From positions 1 through 8,165 of the forward strand of contig CAMLLJ010000124.1 of the NCBI GenBank assembly GCA_946480845.1: a stretch of DNA of 8,165 nt, written 5' to 3'. The DNA is from an uncultured Gemmatimonadota bacterium. GTDB lineage: Bacteria > Gemmatimonadota > Gemmatimonadetes > Gemmatimonadales > GWC2-71-9. The position numbers and the translations under genes were made by a program. A model generated the notes under the pieces. It had not been told where the DNA came from. It saw nothing but the letters and a program-made list of their open reading frames with translations, and did no database searches. Positions 6,489 to 8,165 of this stretch are shown piece after piece; the stretch's first letter is position 1, and each line of letters begins with the position of its first letter.

Positions 6489-7372
6489 CCGCGGCGGAGC
6501 CGCTGCGCGCGCAGCGCGAAGGCGCGGCGCAGCGGTCTCGCGTAGTCGGTGTCGGTGGCGAGCGTCACGGTGTCCACGCCTGCGGCGGCCAGCAGGCGGG
6601 CGCGCTCCTCGCGGCGCTTGTCCGCGAGCAGGCGCATGCGGTCGCGCACCTCGCGGCTGCCCGAGTCGATGAGCACCCGCTTCCCCGTTTCCGCGTCGGC
6701 CATCTCGATCCACCCGGCCTCGGGCAGGTCGCGCTCGCGGGGGTCCTCGACCACGATGGCGACGACCTCGTTCCGGGCCGCGAGCCGCCGGAGCGGCCGC
6801 TCCCACCCCTCGGCCAGGAAGTCGGAGAGCACGACGACGATGCTGTGATGGCGCAGCAGCCGGGTGGCGTAACTGAGGCTGGCGGCGAGGTTGGTGCGCT
6901 TCCCCTCGGGCGCGAAGGCGATCAGGTCGCGGATCACGCGGAGCGCATGGCGGCGGCCCTTCCGGGGCGGCACCACGCGCTCCACCTCGTCGGCAAAGAG
7001 CAGCGCGCCGACCCGGTCGTTCTGCGCGGCCGCGGCGAGCGCGAGCACCGCACCGACCTCGACGGCGAGCGCGGCCTTGGTCACCGGCTCGCCGAAGCGG
7101 GTCGAGCCCGACTGGTCCACGACCAGCATGACGGTGAGCTCGCGCTCCTCGGTGAACGTCTTGACGTAGGGACTGCCCAGGCGGGCGGAGACGTTCCAGT
7201 CGATGGCGCGGAAGTCGTCCCCGTGCTCGTACGCGCGCACCTCGGCGAACTCCATCCCCTGCCCGCGGAAGAGCGACCGGTACTCGCCGGCGAAGAGCGA
7301 CGTGACGAGCCCCCGGGTGCGGAGCTCGATCGCCTTCACCTGCTTGAGGATCTCGGGGGAGACGGTGGCCAT
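6485..7372 (-). CDS. DUF58-domain protein with MIDAS-like site
   Basis: A 295-residue cytoplasmic protein with no signal peptide or membrane segment. The DUF58 signature spans about residues 39-75: GMEFAEVRAYEHGDDFRAID followed by WNVSARLGSPYVKTF. This leads into a VWA-like fold with DQSGS at 86-90 (Asp86, Ser88, Ser90 as candidate metal ligands), Thr160 in the KRTNLAASL segment, and SDF at 183-185. The length is typical of short DUF58 proteins, which lack the N-terminal transmembrane pair found in longer ones. The gene sits directly after moxR and overlaps the next gene by ATGA, the classic MoxR-DUF58-VWA order. In the family these proteins are thought to work with MoxR ATPases on envelope or surface proteins; the exact biochemical role is not established. 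The start is the only ATG placing the conserved N-terminus correctly (MATVSPEILKQVKAIELRTR). Confidence 0.95.
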   Translation of the reverse strand: MATVSPEILKQVKAIELRTRGLVTSLFAGEYRSLFRGQGMEFAEVRAYEHGDDFRAIDWNVSARLGSPYVKTFTEERELTVMLVVDQSGSTRFGEPVTKAALAVEVGAVLALAAAAQNDRVGALLFADEVERVVPPRKGRRHALRVIRDLIAFAPEGKRTNLAASLSYATRLLRHHSIVVVLSDFLAEGWERPLRRLAARNEVVAIVVEDPRERDLPEAGWIEMADAETGKRVLIDSGSREVRDRMRLLADKRREERARLLAAAGVDTVTLATDTDYARPLRRAFALRAQRLRRG

Positions 7373-7382
7373 GACGGGGGTG

Positions 7383-7386
7383 CCTC
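7383..7386 (-). promoter_or_regulatory. Possible weak Shine-Dalgarno (GAGG) for the DUF58 gene
   Basis: GAGG on the minus strand lies 10 bases upstream of the ATG at 7372, inside the 19-base gap after the moxR stop. It is the only junction in this operon with room for a separate ribosome-binding site before mutL. The match is short and the surroundings are GC-rich, so it may be chance. Confidence 0.3.
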
Positions 7387-7391
7387 GGCCT

Positions 7392-8165
7392 TCAGGGCGC
7401 CTTGACCGCCTCGAGCAGCCGGGTCACCACGTTGTCGCTGGAGACGCTCTCCGCCTCGGCCTCGAAAGTGAGCACGACGCGGTGGCGCAGCACGTCCGGC
7501 GCCAGCGCGCGCACGTCGTCCGGCACCACGTAGTTGCGGCCGCGCAGGTAGGCATGCGCGCGCGCCGCCGAGGCGAGCGAGAGCGATGCGCGGGGCGAGG
7601 CGCCGAAGGCGATGAGCGGCTTGAGGTCGCTCAGCCCGACTGCGCCCGGGTCGCGGGTGGCGCGCACCAGGTCCACCACGTAGTCCACCACCTTCGGGTC
7701 CATGTAGAGCCCCGCGATCACCTCGCGCGCTTCCAGGATGCGCGCCGGCTCGAGCAGGCGCTCGACCGGGATGTCGTGCCCGCCAGCCATGCGCTCGAGC
7801 ACCTCGCGCTCCTCCTCGCGGGACGGGTAGCCGACGCGCACCTTCAGCATGAAGCGGTCGAGCTGCGCCTCGGGCAGCGGGTAGGTGCCCTCGCTCTCGA
7901 TCGGGTTCTGGGTGGCGAGCACCAGGAACGGCTCCTCCAGCTTGAAGGTGGAGCCGCCGATGGTCACCTGCTTCTCCTGCATCGCCTCGAGCAGCGCCGA
8001 CTGCACCTTGGCCGGCGCGCGGTTGATCTCGTCCGCCAGGATGATGTGCGCGAAGAGCGGGCCGCGCTTCACGTGGAATTCCTGCGCCTTCTGGTCGTAG
8101 ATCATCGTGCCGATCACGTCGGCGGGCAGCAGGTCGGGCGTGAACTGGATGCGGGAGAAGCTCGC
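7392..8165 (-). CDS. moxR: MoxR-family AAA+ ATPase, 5' end missing
   Basis: This is the C-terminal 257 residues of a MoxR-type AAA+ ATPase. The start and the Walker A (P-loop) region lie beyond the right edge, and the frame is open to base 8165. Fragment residues 7-19 carry the MoxR block [13 protein letters not shown]. Walker B IILADE is at 41-46, sensor 1 LATQNP at 83-88 with Asn87, the LDRF arginine-finger candidate is Arg104, and the sensor-2 region GASPR ends at Arg192. The C-terminal lid domain is complete and ends in KAP before TGA. The family couples ATP hydrolysis to remodelling or activating VWA-domain partners in the cytoplasm; the DUF58 and VWA genes directly downstream fit this. 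An in-frame GTG at 8117 could be taken as a start but would cut through conserved sequence, so it is not the true start. Family is certain; the client protein is inferred. Confidence 0.97.
   Translation of the reverse strand, partial: ASFSRIQFTPDLLPADVIGTMIYDQKAQEFHVKRGPLFAHIILADEINRAPAKVQSALLEAMQEKQVTIGGSTFKLEEPFLVLATQNPIESEGTYPLPEAQLDRFMLKVRVGYPSREEEREVLERMAGGHDIPVERLLEPARILEAREVIAGLYMDPKVVDYVVDLVRATRDPGAVGLSDLKPLIAFGASPRASLSLASAARAHAYLRGRNYVVPDDVRALAPDVLRHRVVLTFEAEAESVSSDNVVTRLLEAVKAP

Noticed and set aside
6489..6806. Upstream extension of the small membrane protein
   Set aside because: It overlaps the DUF58 coding sequence and would place the signal segment internally.
1..8165. CRISPR arrays, tRNA or rRNA genes, insertion sequences, terminators
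   Set aside because: No spaced direct repeats, cloverleaf-like segments, transposase motifs or GC-hairpin plus T-run were seen. The window is filled end to end by coding sequence.

Overview
The window is one side of a very GC-rich bacterial chromosome. It is packed with genes that all read on the minus strand. The third codon positions are almost all G or C, and the gene order is that of a Bat (Bacteroides aerotolerance-type) operon. The style of the secreted proteins (Ala/Arg/Pro-rich, with signal segments ending in Gly-Ala-Gln) suggests Gemmatimonadota or a similarly GC-rich phylum. That placement is inference; no rRNA or other taxonomic marker is present.

In transcription order, from the right edge to the left, the genes are: a MoxR-family AAA+ ATPase cut by the window edge (8165-7392); a DUF58 protein with a MIDAS-like site (7372-6485); a small single-pass membrane protein that looks like a miniature BatD (6488-5658); BatA, a membrane-anchored von Willebrand A (VWA) protein (5661-4687); a BatB VWA protein continuous with a BatC-type TPR protein (4690-3077); a BatD protein continuous with a BatE-type TPR/SH3 protein (3080-735); and the N-terminal third of the mismatch-repair ATPase MutL (725 to the left edge).

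The genes are unusually tight. Four consecutive junctions are 4-base overlaps (three ATGA, one GTGA), the moxR-DUF58 gap is 19 bases, and the batDE-mutL gap is 9 bases. No promoter or terminator is visible, and there is no gene-free stretch longer than about 20 bases. Transcription presumably starts upstream of moxR, outside the window.

By family knowledge, MoxR ATPases act as chaperone-like partners of VWA-domain proteins, and Bat proteins form a cell-envelope complex linked to stress tolerance. Predicted topology puts the VWA domains of BatA and BatB, the BatD beta domains, the TPR regions and the terminal SH3-like domain outside the cytoplasmic membrane. DUF58 and MoxR are cytoplasmic. The main peculiarity is that four usually separate Bat modules occur as two continuous reading frames (B-C and D-E). 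Each retains an internal signal-peptide-like hydrophobic segment at the join. Second points of interest are the extra BatD-like small protein and an anomalous Gly/Gln/Asp-rich stretch at the visible end of MutL.
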